From Streptomyces rubradiris (GTDB lineage Bacteria > Actinomycetota > Actinomycetes > Streptomycetales > Streptomycetaceae): a DNA stretch of 64,000 nucleotides. The DNA is taken from contig NZ_BNEA01000001.1 of assembly GCF_016860525.1 (NCBI RefSeq), positions 434,001-498,000 of the forward strand, written 5' to 3'. Under the pieces are notes generated by a model. It was given only the letters and a program-made list of their open reading frames with translations. It had not been told where the DNA came from and searched no databases. Each line of letters starts with the position of its first letter. Position 1 is the first letter of the stretch. A program made the translations under genes and the position numbers. Positions 51,174 to 59,300 of the stretch are shown piece by piece.

Positions 51174-51776
51174 ATGTACGCGGTACTGTCAGTGACGGAC
51201 AAGACGGGCATCACGGAACTGGGGGCCGGTCTGGGCCGTCTGGGCCTGCGGCTGGCGGCCACCGCCGGCACCGCCGGGCTGCTGCGGGAGGCCGGGCTGG
51301 ACGCCACGGTGATCGGCGACCTGTCCGGGGTGCCGGAGCTGATGGGCGGCCGGGTCCGGGCGTTTCACCCGTCCGTCTTCGGCGGGCTGCTGTACCGCCG
51401 GGGGCATCCGGCCGACGAGGCGGACGTCCGCCGTCACGGGGTGCCCCGCATCGACGTACTGGTGTGCAACTTCCGCGACCTGCCGCCGGACGACACCTCC
51501 GAGGGCGTGCTGGACTCCATCGACGTGGGCGGCCCCGCCATGGTGCGGGCCGCCGCCAAGAACCACGCCGACGTGCTCCCCGTCGTGGACCCGGCGGACT
51601 ACGGCGCCGTCCTCGCCGCCCTGACCGCCGCCGGCGGCCGGGCCGGCGCCACCGACCCCGGCTTCCGGCGCCGGCTGGCCGTGAAGGCGTTCGCGCGTAC
51701 GGAGGCGTACGACCGGTCGATCCACCGGTTCCTCGCCCGGCTCGCGGAGACCGGAGCGGGGCAGCCCCGGACCTGA
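51174..51776 (+). CDS. Stand-alone IMP-cyclohydrolase-like protein (PurH N-terminal domain)
   Basis: 200 residues. It matches only the first domain of PurH: AVLSVTDKTGITELGAGLGR, ATAGTAGLLREAG, PELMGGRVRAFHPSVFGGLL and IDVLVCNFRDLP, then GGPAMVRAAAKNHADVLPVV. The AICAR transformylase domain is absent, so it can close a pyrimidine ring on a formylated amino-carboxamide but cannot add the formyl group. Formycin biosynthesis uses a PurH homologue for the analogous step on a pyrazole C-nucleotide. GGAGGG lies upstream of ATG 51174. Confidence 0.9.
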   Translation: MYAVLSVTDKTGITELGAGLGRLGLRLAATAGTAGLLREAGLDATVIGDLSGVPELMGGRVRAFHPSVFGGLLYRRGHPADEADVRRHGVPRIDVLVCNFRDLPPDDTSEGVLDSIDVGGPAMVRAAAKNHADVLPVVDPADYGAVLAALTAAGGRAGATDPGFRRRLAVKAFARTEAYDRSIHRFLARLAETGAGQPRT

Positions 51777-51825
51777 GCCCGCCCAGCCCCTTGGCCCACG
51801 ACATCGAGGACGGTGGTCTTCCCCC

Positions 51826-52383
51826 ATGGACATCCGGGCCCTGCACGCGCAAGCCCTGCTCACGACGGACCGGTTCGTCGCCGCCGTCGGCGCCGGCCGG
51901 TGGGAGGCACCCACCCCGTGCGAGCGGTGGAACGTACGGCAGGTCGTGAACCACCTCGTCGCCGGGAACCTGTGGGTGCGCGAGCTGGGCGGCGGCCGGA
52001 CGATCGAGGACGTCGGCACGGAACTCGACGGCGATCTGCTGGGGGACGACCCGGCCGCCGCGCACGCGGCCTCCGTCGCGGCGGCGACCGAGGCGTTCGC
52101 GGCCGGGGACGCCATGGACCGCCTGTGGCCGCTGTCCTACGGCGAGCGGCCGGGCCGGGTGTACGCCAGGCAGCGGTTCGTGGACGTGCTGATCCACGGC
52201 TGGGACATCGGCCGCGCGCTGGAGCCGGACCCGCGGCTGCCGGCCGCTCTGGTCGACGCCTGCCTGGAACTCTTCGACAGCCGCCCGCGGATGTTCGCCC
52301 AGTGGGGGTTCGCCGAGGTGGCGGTGGAGCCGGGCGCGGACCCGCAGACCCGGCTGCTCGCCCGCGCCGGCCGCCGCCCCTGA
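51826..52383 (+). CDS. DinB/MDMPI-type (TIGR03086-like) protein
   Basis: 185 residues. TPCERWNVRQVVNHLVAGNL is the first metal-ligand helix and FVDVLIHGWDIGRALEPDPR carries the later histidine and aspartate; ALHAQALLTTDRFVAAVGAG precedes. The family includes mycothiol-dependent isomerases and many proteins of unknown role. In this setting it may be a mycothiol transferase for detoxification. Confidence 0.87.
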   Translation: MDIRALHAQALLTTDRFVAAVGAGRWEAPTPCERWNVRQVVNHLVAGNLWVRELGGGRTIEDVGTELDGDLLGDDPAAAHAASVAAATEAFAAGDAMDRLWPLSYGERPGRVYARQRFVDVLIHGWDIGRALEPDPRLPAALVDACLELFDSRPRMFAQWGFAEVAVEPGADPQTRLLARAGRRP

Positions 52384-52412
52384 CCCGCCCGGGGCGGGCA
52401 CCCTGCCGTCGG

Positions 52413-53684
52413 CTACCCCGGCGCCGGACCGTCCTCGTCCAGCGCCGCCAGGACCTCCCGGGTGTGCTCGCCGAGCACCGGCGGCCGCCGGTACACCCCG
52501 GAGGGGGTCGCGGTGAAGCGGATCGGGCAGCCGGGGAACACCACCGGGCGGGCGCCGCCCGGCTGTTCCACGGCGACGAGCATGTCCCGGGCGTGGACGT
52601 GGGGGTCGGTGAACAGGTCGGCGGCGTCGTTCACCGGTCCCAGCGGGACCCGGCCGCCGAGTTCCGCGGTGATCTCGGCGGTGGTCCGCTCCAGCGTCCA
52701 GCCGGCGATCGCGTGGTGCACGAGTACGGCGTTGGCGACCCGGTCACCGTTGGTGCGGGTCCGCTCGTCGGCTACGAGGTCGGGGCGCCCGATCGTCTCG
52801 CACAGCACCTTCCAGTGGTTGTCCGTCGGGGCGGCGATGGCGCACTGGCCGTCCTTGGTGGGGAAGATGTCGAACGGCACCAGCTGCGGATGGCTGTTGC
52901 CGGTGGGGGCGCTGACCACGCCGGTGTAGGAGTAGCGGTAGACGGCGGTCTCGCACAGGGACACGATCGAGTCGACCATGGCCACGTCGACCATCTGGCC
53001 CTCCCCCGTGGCCCGCGCGTGGTGCAGGGCGGAGAGGACGCCGACGGCCGCGAGCGCGGCGGGGTACAGGTCGCCGATGGTCGGGCCGACGCGGACGCCC
53101 TCGTGCCCGGCCGGACCGGTCATGCTGACCAGCCCGCCCATGGCCTGCGCGACGATGTCGTAGGCGGGCCAGTCCACGTAGGGGCTGGTGCCGGTGCGCG
53201 GGTCGCCGAAGCCGCGGATCGCCGCGTACACCAGCCGGGGGTTGCGGGCGTGCAGCGCCTCGTACTCCAGTCCCCAGCGCTCCATCACGCCCGACCGGTA
53301 GTTCTCCACCAGCACGTCCGCGCCGTCCACGAGCTTCAGCAGCCGCTCCCGGTCGGCGGGTGCGCCGAGGTCCAGGACGATGCCCAGCTTGTTGCGGTTG
53401 ATGCTGGCGAACAGCCCGCCGTAGTACCGGCCGGTGTCGTCCTTGGTGAACGGGCCGGCGAACCGGGGCAGGTCCCCGGCGGGCGGTTCGACCTTGATGA
53501 CCTCGGCGCCGAGGTCGCCCAGGATCATCGTGCAGAACGGGCCCGACACGGCGCGGGTGAGGTCGACCACCCGGACGCCCCGGAGCGGTCCGGTGGGACC
53601 GGGCCGCATCGGTGCGGCGCGCTCGTGGCCGGTGAGGTGGGCGCTCCGGTCGTCCGGCGCCTCGTCGGGGCTAGGCGTGGTCAA
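52413..53684 (-). CDS. Family III CoA transferase (CaiB/BaiF)
   Basis: 423 residues from TTG 53684, which overlaps the preceding stop by 14 bp; ATG 53609 is the alternative start. LRGVRVVDLTRAVSGPFCTM, LGDLGAEVIKVEPP, and the catalytic aspartate in GPTIGDLYPAALAAVG. It moves CoA between carboxylic acids. Last gene of the leftward operon that begins with the amidohydrolase; it could charge the acid that the acyl-CoA dehydrogenase pair oxidises. Confidence 0.9.
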   Translation of the reverse strand: MTTPSPDEAPDDRSAHLTGHERAAPMRPGPTGPLRGVRVVDLTRAVSGPFCTMILGDLGAEVIKVEPPAGDLPRFAGPFTKDDTGRYYGGLFASINRNKLGIVLDLGAPADRERLLKLVDGADVLVENYRSGVMERWGLEYEALHARNPRLVYAAIRGFGDPRTGTSPYVDWPAYDIVAQAMGGLVSMTGPAGHEGVRVGPTIGDLYPAALAAVGVLSALHHARATGEGQMVDVAMVDSIVSLCETAVYRYSYTGVVSAPTGNSHPQLVPFDIFPTKDGQCAIAAPTDNHWKVLCETIGRPDLVADERTRTNGDRVANAVLVHHAIAGWTLERTTAEITAELGGRVPLGPVNDAADLFTDPHVHARDMLVAVEQPGGARPVVFPGCPIRFTATPSGVYRRPPVLGEHTREVLAALDEDGPAPG

Positions 53685-54414
53685 TGCGTTCCGTCCCTTC
53701 CGAGGCGCTGACATCGGCGCGGCACAGGTAGCGGACCGGCCGGAACACCACGTCACCGGTGAGCGCGACGGCCGATATCGGGTGTGAGGGGCGCAGCCGG
53801 GGCTCGCCCCAGCCGGCGGCCTCGAAGGCGGCCAGCACCGGCCGGCCGCGCCGGGCGGCCGTGATGTCGTAGGCGCGCTCGACCTGGATGAGCCGGTTGC
53901 CGCGCGGGGTGCGGGCCAGGTGCATGGAGTCGGTGAACTGGATGTCGGCGGGGGCCAGCGGGACCGGGTCGAGCAGGCGCGCGTCGAGCAGCGCGCGGCC
54001 GGCCTCGCGGACCTCGGCGGTGGCGCCGTGGTGGCGCAGCCGCAGCTCCACGGCGGCCGGGCGGGTGCGGTATCCCCAGCGCTGGGCGAGCAGCCGGGCG
54101 GCCTCCTCGCCGTCGATGAACCCGGACACGTGGAAGCCCCTGCCGCGCGCGCCGCTGCGGCACACGACGCGGGTCTCGGCCAGGGTGAACGGTCCGGCGT
54201 CGCTCTCGGCGGCCCGCAGCACGGACACGGTGATCACCGGGGGGTTGACCGGGTGCAGGGCCGGGGGCAGGACCTCCTGCCGGGTGTGGGCGTCCACCTG
54301 GTAGACGAGTTGGAGGAGTTCCGCGCCGTGGCAGACCAGCGGTTCGGTGGCGGGGGCGGCGACGTAGGGGGCGGACGCGGCCATCGCCTCGGGGTCGGCG
54401 GTTCCGCTGAGCAT
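53671..54414 (-). CDS. Acetoacetate decarboxylase-family protein
   Basis: 247 residues from ATG 54414, whose ATGA overlaps the LLM gene stop. ELLQLVYQVDAHTRQEVLPP at the N-terminus and FHVSGFIDGEEAARLLAQRW in the middle match the ADC fold. The expected Schiff-base lysine of true acetoacetate decarboxylases is not evident in that segment, so it may be an aldolase-dehydratase-like or substrate-binding homologue. Probably a modifying enzyme of the cluster. Confidence 0.72.
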   Translation of the reverse strand: MLSGTADPEAMAASAPYVAAPATEPLVCHGAELLQLVYQVDAHTRQEVLPPALHPVNPPVITVSVLRAAESDAGPFTLAETRVVCRSGARGRGFHVSGFIDGEEAARLLAQRWGYRTRPAAVELRLRHHGATAEVREAGRALLDARLLDPVPLAPADIQFTDSMHLARTPRGNRLIQVERAYDITAARRGRPVLAAFEAAGWGEPRLRPSHPISAVALTGDVVFRPVRYLCRADVSASEGTERIDHA

Positions 54415-55508
54415 CAGTCGCCGCCCTCCGCGAAGTGCGGCATGACCTCGGCGGCGAACAGCCGCATGCTGGCCAGCACTTGGTCCTGGGGCACCAGGTT
54501 CGCCGTGTTCAGCAGGAAGTTGATCGCGTCCACGCCCATGCTCTCCCAGATCTTGATGGCCTTGACGATGCGGTCCGGGTCGCCGATGGCGACGCCCTCG
54601 GGAACGGGCCGCCGGGCCGCCGGGTCGGTGTCGCGGACCCGGTCGACGCCGCCCGGCGCGAGGTTGCCGAGCGACCGGTACGCCGGGGTGGGGTAGACCT
54701 CCCGCGCCCACAGCAGCTGGCTGTTGAGCATGCCGAAGGCGTTGAACATGGTGCCGCCGATCCGGCTCGCGGTGGCGTCGTCCTCGTGGCAGAAGAGGTA
54801 GTTCATGGTGGCCACCTGGTCGTTGACGGCGCGGCCGGCCGGGTCGCACTGCTGGATGCGTTTGCGGTACTCGCCGGTGCGCCGTTCCTGTTCCTTGAAG
54901 CTCGCCGCGGCGACCCCGAGACAGCCGATGCCCCGGTCGGCCGCGTCGCGTTCGGTGCCGGGCGAGGTCACCGTCACCCACAGCGGCGGGTGGGGGTCCT
55001 GCACCGGCTTGGGCACCACGGGACGCTCGGGCAGGGTGAAGGTGGTGCCGTCGTAGCGGACGCGTTCCTCGGTCCACATGCGGGGCAGTACGTCGATGTA
55101 CTCGTCCCAGGACATCTTGGTGCTGTCCGGGTCGGCCATGAAGCCGCCCAGCTCGGTGATGGTCGAGGCGCGTGCGGTGCCGACGTCCAGCCGGCCCCCG
55201 GAGAGGATGTCGAGGGCGGCGGCCCGTTCGGCGACGCGCACCGGATGGTTGATCTGGGGCACGCACACCACTCCCCCGTGGCCGACGCGCAGCCGCGATG
55301 TCGACATGGCGACGGCGGTGAGGAAGACCTCGGGGGCCGAGCAGTGCGAGTACTCCTGGAGGAAGTGGTGCTCGACCGCCCAGGCCGTGGTGAACCCCAG
55401 CTCGTCGGCGAGCCTGCTCTGTTCCAGGGCGTCCCGGTATGCCTGTACCTCGTCGGCGTGGCCCAACGGCTGCGGTACCGACAGTTCGAAGAAGATGCCG
55501 AATTTCAT
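54414..55508 (-). CDS. Luciferase-like flavin monooxygenase 1
   Basis: 364 residues from ATG 55508 with GGGAGC upstream. Bacterial luciferase fold: MKFGIFFELSVPQPL, TTAWAVEHHFLQEYSHCSAP, HPVRVAERAAALDILSGGRL with ARASTITELGGF. These use FMNH2 and oxygen; members cleave C-N or C-S bonds, hydroxylate or do Baeyer-Villiger chemistry. A flavin reductase is not in the window. Tightly coupled to the ADC-like gene downstream. Confidence 0.9.
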   Translation of the reverse strand: MKFGIFFELSVPQPLGHADEVQAYRDALEQSRLADELGFTTAWAVEHHFLQEYSHCSAPEVFLTAVAMSTSRLRVGHGGVVCVPQINHPVRVAERAAALDILSGGRLDVGTARASTITELGGFMADPDSTKMSWDEYIDVLPRMWTEERVRYDGTTFTLPERPVVPKPVQDPHPPLWVTVTSPGTERDAADRGIGCLGVAAASFKEQERRTGEYRKRIQQCDPAGRAVNDQVATMNYLFCHEDDATASRIGGTMFNAFGMLNSQLLWAREVYPTPAYRSLGNLAPGGVDRVRDTDPAARRPVPEGVAIGDPDRIVKAIKIWESMGVDAINFLLNTANLVPQDQVLASMRLFAAEVMPHFAEGGD

Positions 55509-55565
55509 GCGTGCTCCCGTCAGGCTCGTCCGGAGGCCGGCTGCGTGCGGTGGCCGCCGGGTGCG

Positions 55566-56819
55566 TCAGCCGGTTCCTGTGTCCGGGCCGCGCACCCGGC
55601 GTCCGGCGGCGACGACCAGCCGTGGGCGCAGCAGGGCCCCGAGGTCGCGCAGCGGGTCGCCGTCCACCGCGAGCAGGTCGGCGCGGTGGCCGGGCGTCAG
55701 CGTGCCCGCGTCGTCGATGCCGAGTCCGGCCGCGGCGCCGGAGGTGGCGGCGACCAGCGCCTGGTGCCGGGTCAGTCCGATGCCGTCCGCCCCGGCCAGG
55801 GCCGCCAGGTCCGCCGGGAAGCCGTCGAAGGCGCGGTGCGGGACGCCCGCGTCCGAGCCCGCGACCATGGGCACCCCGGCGGCGAGCAGCAGTCGGAAGA
55901 CCTCGCGGACGTGCTGGTGCCGGTCGCGGAACCGGGGGGCGATCAGCTCGGTGCCGTCGCGCATCCGGTGCAGGGCGCCGCTGATGGTGGGGACGAAGGC
56001 GATGGAGCGGGCGGCCATCAGATCGGCGGTGGCCGGGTCGTAGGCGATGCCGTCGGCCGTCTCGAAGAGGCAGTGCTCGATGGTGCGCGCGCCCGCGGCG
56101 GCGGACCGGCGGATGCTGAGCGGGTCGTAGGCGTGGGTGGCGACCGGGCGGCCCAGCCGGTCGCTCTCCTCCACGCAGGCCCGGACTTCTTCCTCGGTGA
56201 ACTGGGGCCGCACCGGGTTGGTCCGGGGCGTCAGGTTGCCGCCGCCGACCATGAGTTTGATCCAGTCCGCGCCGTCGCGTACCTGGGTCCGCACGGCCAC
56301 CCGGATCTCGGTGGGCGAGTCGCACTCGTGGCTGAACCAGTGGCAGTGGCCGCCGGTGACGGTGATCGGCCGGCCGCTGGTCAGCACCCGCGGTCCGGGA
56401 ATCCGGCCGTCGGCCACCGCGGCGCGCAGCGGGAAGGCGACCTCGTTCGGGGTGCCCAGGTCGCGGACGGTGGTCACGCCGGCCTCCACGGCGGCCCGCA
56501 GGTTGACCACGGCCCGTACGGCGAGGGCGGCGGCGCCGGCCCGGGCCTCCCGCAGGTAGTCGCGGACGGGCACGTCCGAGCCGCTGAAGGTCAGGTGCAC
56601 ATGGGCGTCGATGAGCCCCGGCATGAGGGTGGCGCCGGGCAGGTCCAGCCGGGCGGCGGCCGTGGTGTCGCCGTCACCGAGGTCCGCCTGGCGGCCGACG
56701 GCGGCGATGCGGTCGCCGTCGAGGAGCACGAACCCGTACGGGACGGGTGCGGCGGCGGCCCCGTCCCAGACCCGGTCGGCCGTGATCAGCCAACGCCCGG
56801 TACGTTCCCGCGCGTTCAC
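55566..56819 (-). CDS. Amidohydrolase (imidazolonepropionase/prolidase-like)
   Basis: 417 residues from GTG 56819 with GGAGGAGG upstream. Metal ligands in ATLMPGLIDAHVHLTFSGSD, a lysine in GADWIKLMVGGG, PVATHAYDPLSIRRS, ARTIEHCLFE and the aspartate in MVAGSDAGVPH. The composite beta-sandwich ends (DGDRIAAVG, LTPGHRADLLAVDGDPLRDL) are typical. It hydrolyses a cyclic amide or dipeptide-like bond. First gene of a four-gene leftward operon. Confidence 0.9.
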   Translation of the reverse strand: MNARERTGRWLITADRVWDGAAAAPVPYGFVLLDGDRIAAVGRQADLGDGDTTAAARLDLPGATLMPGLIDAHVHLTFSGSDVPVRDYLREARAGAAALAVRAVVNLRAAVEAGVTTVRDLGTPNEVAFPLRAAVADGRIPGPRVLTSGRPITVTGGHCHWFSHECDSPTEIRVAVRTQVRDGADWIKLMVGGGNLTPRTNPVRPQFTEEEVRACVEESDRLGRPVATHAYDPLSIRRSAAAGARTIEHCLFETADGIAYDPATADLMAARSIAFVPTISGALHRMRDGTELIAPRFRDRHQHVREVFRLLLAAGVPMVAGSDAGVPHRAFDGFPADLAALAGADGIGLTRHQALVAATSGAAAGLGIDDAGTLTPGHRADLLAVDGDPLRDLGALLRPRLVVAAGRRVRGPDTGTG

Positions 56820-57186
56820 GCTGCCTCCTCCTCGCCGGGTACGCGGCCGTACGGGCCCACCACCCGCCGGCCGGCCCGGCCGGGGTCACTCGGTGGGCGC
56901 ACACGGCGGGGGCCGAGCGCGGACGGCCGGGTTTCCGGGCCACGCACGGGCCTCCGCGGTGGTGGGTCGGCGAAGTCCGTCTCGCAGCGGGCGAGGTGCC
57001 CCGGGTGCACGGGGCCGGAGGCCATGAGCGGGCCGGGTCGCGGGTGTGGCGTGGCAGTACGGTCCGACGGTCGCTCGCGCCGCCCACTCACGCCGTTGGT
57101 CGCGGTGAGCTCATCGGCGCGGGGCGCCCCCGGGACGGCGGCCGCGCAGCGGTGCGCGGGCGTCGCCCGCCCGGCACACGGTGGTA
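56820..57186. other. 367-bp gap, no gene seen
   Basis: GC-rich with no supported frame. It should hold the promoter of the amidohydrolase operon and the end of the upstream operon. I see no convincing -10/-35, operator or long stem. Confidence 0.5.
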
Positions 57187-58191
57187 TCAGGTCCATGCCG
57201 CACCCGCCCCGGGCTCGGTGCGGCGGGTGCCGGGTGCGAGGGCCGCCAGCCGGTCCAGTACCCGGTCCAGGTCCTGGGCGCCCCACACCCGGGTGCCGGT
57301 CCACAGCTCGCACAGCGACCGGTACATCTCGCCGACGAGTTCCACCACCTCGCGCGGGAGGGGGTCGGGGGCGGGCCAGGCCGAGCGGGGGCGGCCCTCC
57401 CGCACCCACTCCTCCACCCGGGACTGCAGGCCGGTGGCCGCGTAGTGGTCGCGCAGCACCTGCTTGTCGGCGTGGGCGCCGTCCAGCAGCAGCCGGGCCT
57501 CGTCGGGGGTGCCCGCGTGGTCGACCAGGATCAGCCGGCCCCGCGCGTCCCGGCCGTACTCGACCTTGCCGTCGGCGAGCACCAGCCCGACGCGGCGGGC
57601 GTGCGCGGCCACCACCTCGGCCACCAGCCGGGTACGGTCCTCCAGTTCGGTCTGCTGCTCCGCGTCCAGCCCGCCGATCGCCGCGGCTTCGTCCCGGCGC
57701 ACGAAGCGGTCGATCTCCTCCAGCTTGGTGGTGTACTCGATGACCGGGCGCTCCAGTACGGTGCCGGGGGCGGGGGCATGGGTGAGGCCGATGTCGGCCG
57801 GTTCCAGCCGGCCCAGTCTCAGGCGGCGCAGCACCGAGGAGCCTTCGGGGAGCATGGTGCGGAAGATGACCTGGAGCGGGACGAGGTGGTTGACGTCTCC
57901 CGGCCCGAGCGGCCGTTCCCTCGGGTCGACGACCCTCAGCAGGTCGAACTCCAGCCGGTCGGGCGGGTGGAAGGCGCGGAAGTGGCTGGGCACGCCCGCC
58001 TCGGCCAGCAGGCCGAAGTTGAACGCCGCGATGCGGCAGCACGCCTCGCCCTTGCCCGGGACGGAGTCGGGCATCTTTCCGTAGTGGAAGACCGAGTAGT
58101 CGTCGGTGAACCGGAAACTGCCCACTCCGGTGCGCCCGTCGGCCGGTGCCCGCCGGACGTCGAGATCCTTGGTCGAGAACCTCTTCGGCAC
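57187..58191 (-). CDS. Second SAICAR-synthetase-like enzyme (ForC-like)
   Basis: 334 residues from GTG 58191 with GAGGAGG upstream. FTDDYSVFHYGKMPDSVPGK and GEACCRIAAFNFGLLAEAGV are the ATP-binding start of PurC, in the longer form; VIEYTTKLEEIDRF and LADGKVEYGRDARGRLILVD follow. It is unlike the short PenC-like protein at 46131. It sits directly downstream of the C-nucleoside-synthase-like gene. In formycin biosynthesis ForC adds aspartate to the carboxylate of the C-nucleotide, so the amide nitrogen of the future pyrimidine ring comes this way. Confidence 0.88.
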   Translation of the reverse strand: MPKRFSTKDLDVRRAPADGRTGVGSFRFTDDYSVFHYGKMPDSVPGKGEACCRIAAFNFGLLAEAGVPSHFRAFHPPDRLEFDLLRVVDPRERPLGPGDVNHLVPLQVIFRTMLPEGSSVLRRLRLGRLEPADIGLTHAPAPGTVLERPVIEYTTKLEEIDRFVRRDEAAAIGGLDAEQQTELEDRTRLVAEVVAAHARRVGLVLADGKVEYGRDARGRLILVDHAGTPDEARLLLDGAHADKQVLRDHYAATGLQSRVEEWVREGRPRSAWPAPDPLPREVVELVGEMYRSLCELWTGTRVWGAQDLDRVLDRLAALAPGTRRTEPGAGAAWT

Positions 58192-58225
58192 TGCTGCCTC
58201 CTCGCGTGCTCGTGCCCGGCGGGGT

Positions 58226-59281
58226 TCAGTCGACGACTGTCCGGCCGTCGTCGTCGAGCACCGGGATCCAGTCGACGTCGGCGGGGACGTTGCGGGCGCC
58301 GCTGAACCAGAACTCGCGGACGACGCCCGCTTCCCGCAGCCCGGACAGCCACCGGACGGCGGCCCCGGGGCGCCGGGTGAAGGCGTAGCACATCGGTCCC
58401 TCGGAGCTCATCGCGACGGCGTCGATCTCCTGCCCCCGGCGCGCCTCCTCCAGCAGGTACTTGACCTGGGAGGACTGCATGTCGATCTGCTTCTGCTTGA
58501 AGTGGCTCTCGTAGGTCAGGAAGTTCACCGCGCGGCAGAAGGCCGGGTAGTCGGCCTCCAGGACCGAGGTGGCCAGGTTCATCAGGACCGCGTGGGCGGT
58601 GCGGCGGGCCTCCTCGGCGGGGATGGGCAGCGTCCGGGCGAAGAACTGCCGTTCGGTCTCGCCGTGCATCTGGTGGCCGTTGGGGATGATCACGAGGACC
58701 GGCCAGGTGGGGAAGGGCGCCGAGATCAGCACGGGGGGCCGTTTCCCGCCGCCCGCGAACCGGGTCGGGACCAGGTAGCGCTTCGGGTCCTCGGCGAAGT
58801 CGTCGGGGTTGAGGTGGCCGCCGTCGACCAGGAAGCCGCCTCTTTCTATGAGGTTGGGGCTGGCGCCCGAGGTGCCGGCCCGGCCGGCGGTCCGGGCTAT
58901 CTCCGCGGTGCCGAGCGGGAGTCCGGCGAACTGGGCGTAGGCGCGGCCCACGGCGACGGCCGTGGTGGTGCCGGAGCCGAAGCCGGTGTGCGGCGGGAGG
59001 CCCTTGCGGATCACCACCTTGGCGGGCGGGCCGCCCCACGCCTCGCGCAGGCGGTCCAGCAGGGTACCGACGGCCTCCAGGTGGGCCGAGCCGTTCTCGT
59101 CCGCCTCGACCGCGTTCTCGTGGTGCGGCAGGACGACGGCCTCCAGGCCGGGCGAGCGCAGCGCCATGGAGGCCATGCCGTTGCGGCGGCCGGTCTCGCC
59201 GTTCAGGTCGATCAGTGTGAAGCTGACGCGGCATCCGGTGCGGACGCGCACGCCCCATTCCTGCGACGGGGCCTCGGACAT
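58226..59281 (-). CDS. Beta-RFAP-synthase-like C-nucleoside synthase (ForT/PyfQ type)
   Basis: 351 residues from ATG 59281 with GGGGGAG upstream. FTLIDLNGETGRRNGMASMA, PPHTGFGSGTTTAVAVGRAY, ASPNLIERGGFLVDGGH and FPTWPVLVIIPNG are the signatures of beta-ribofuranosylaminobenzene 5'-phosphate synthase, a GHMP-kinase-fold enzyme of methanopterin synthesis that makes a C-C bond between PRPP and an aromatic acid with loss of CO2. In actinomycetes the homologues ForT and PyfQ make the C-glycosidic bond of formycin and pyrazofurin. Streptomyces makes no methanopterin, so a C-nucleoside role is most likely. The ring acid used is unknown. Confidence 0.9.
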   Translation of the reverse strand: MSEAPSQEWGVRVRTGCRVSFTLIDLNGETGRRNGMASMALRSPGLEAVVLPHHENAVEADENGSAHLEAVGTLLDRLREAWGGPPAKVVIRKGLPPHTGFGSGTTTAVAVGRAYAQFAGLPLGTAEIARTAGRAGTSGASPNLIERGGFLVDGGHLNPDDFAEDPKRYLVPTRFAGGGKRPPVLISAPFPTWPVLVIIPNGHQMHGETERQFFARTLPIPAEEARRTAHAVLMNLATSVLEADYPAFCRAVNFLTYESHFKQKQIDMQSSQVKYLLEEARRGQEIDAVAMSSEGPMCYAFTRRPGAAVRWLSGLREAGVVREFWFSGARNVPADVDWIPVLDDDGRTVVD

Positions 59282-59300
59282 GGCGTCTCCCCCAGTCTCC

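Noticed and set aside
58226..59281. Methanopterin or shikimate/homoserine kinase role for the GHMP-fold protein
   Set aside because: The FTLIDLNG and GGFLVDGG segments are those of beta-RFAP synthase, not of small-molecule kinases, and Streptomyces has no methanopterin pathway; C-nucleoside context fits better.
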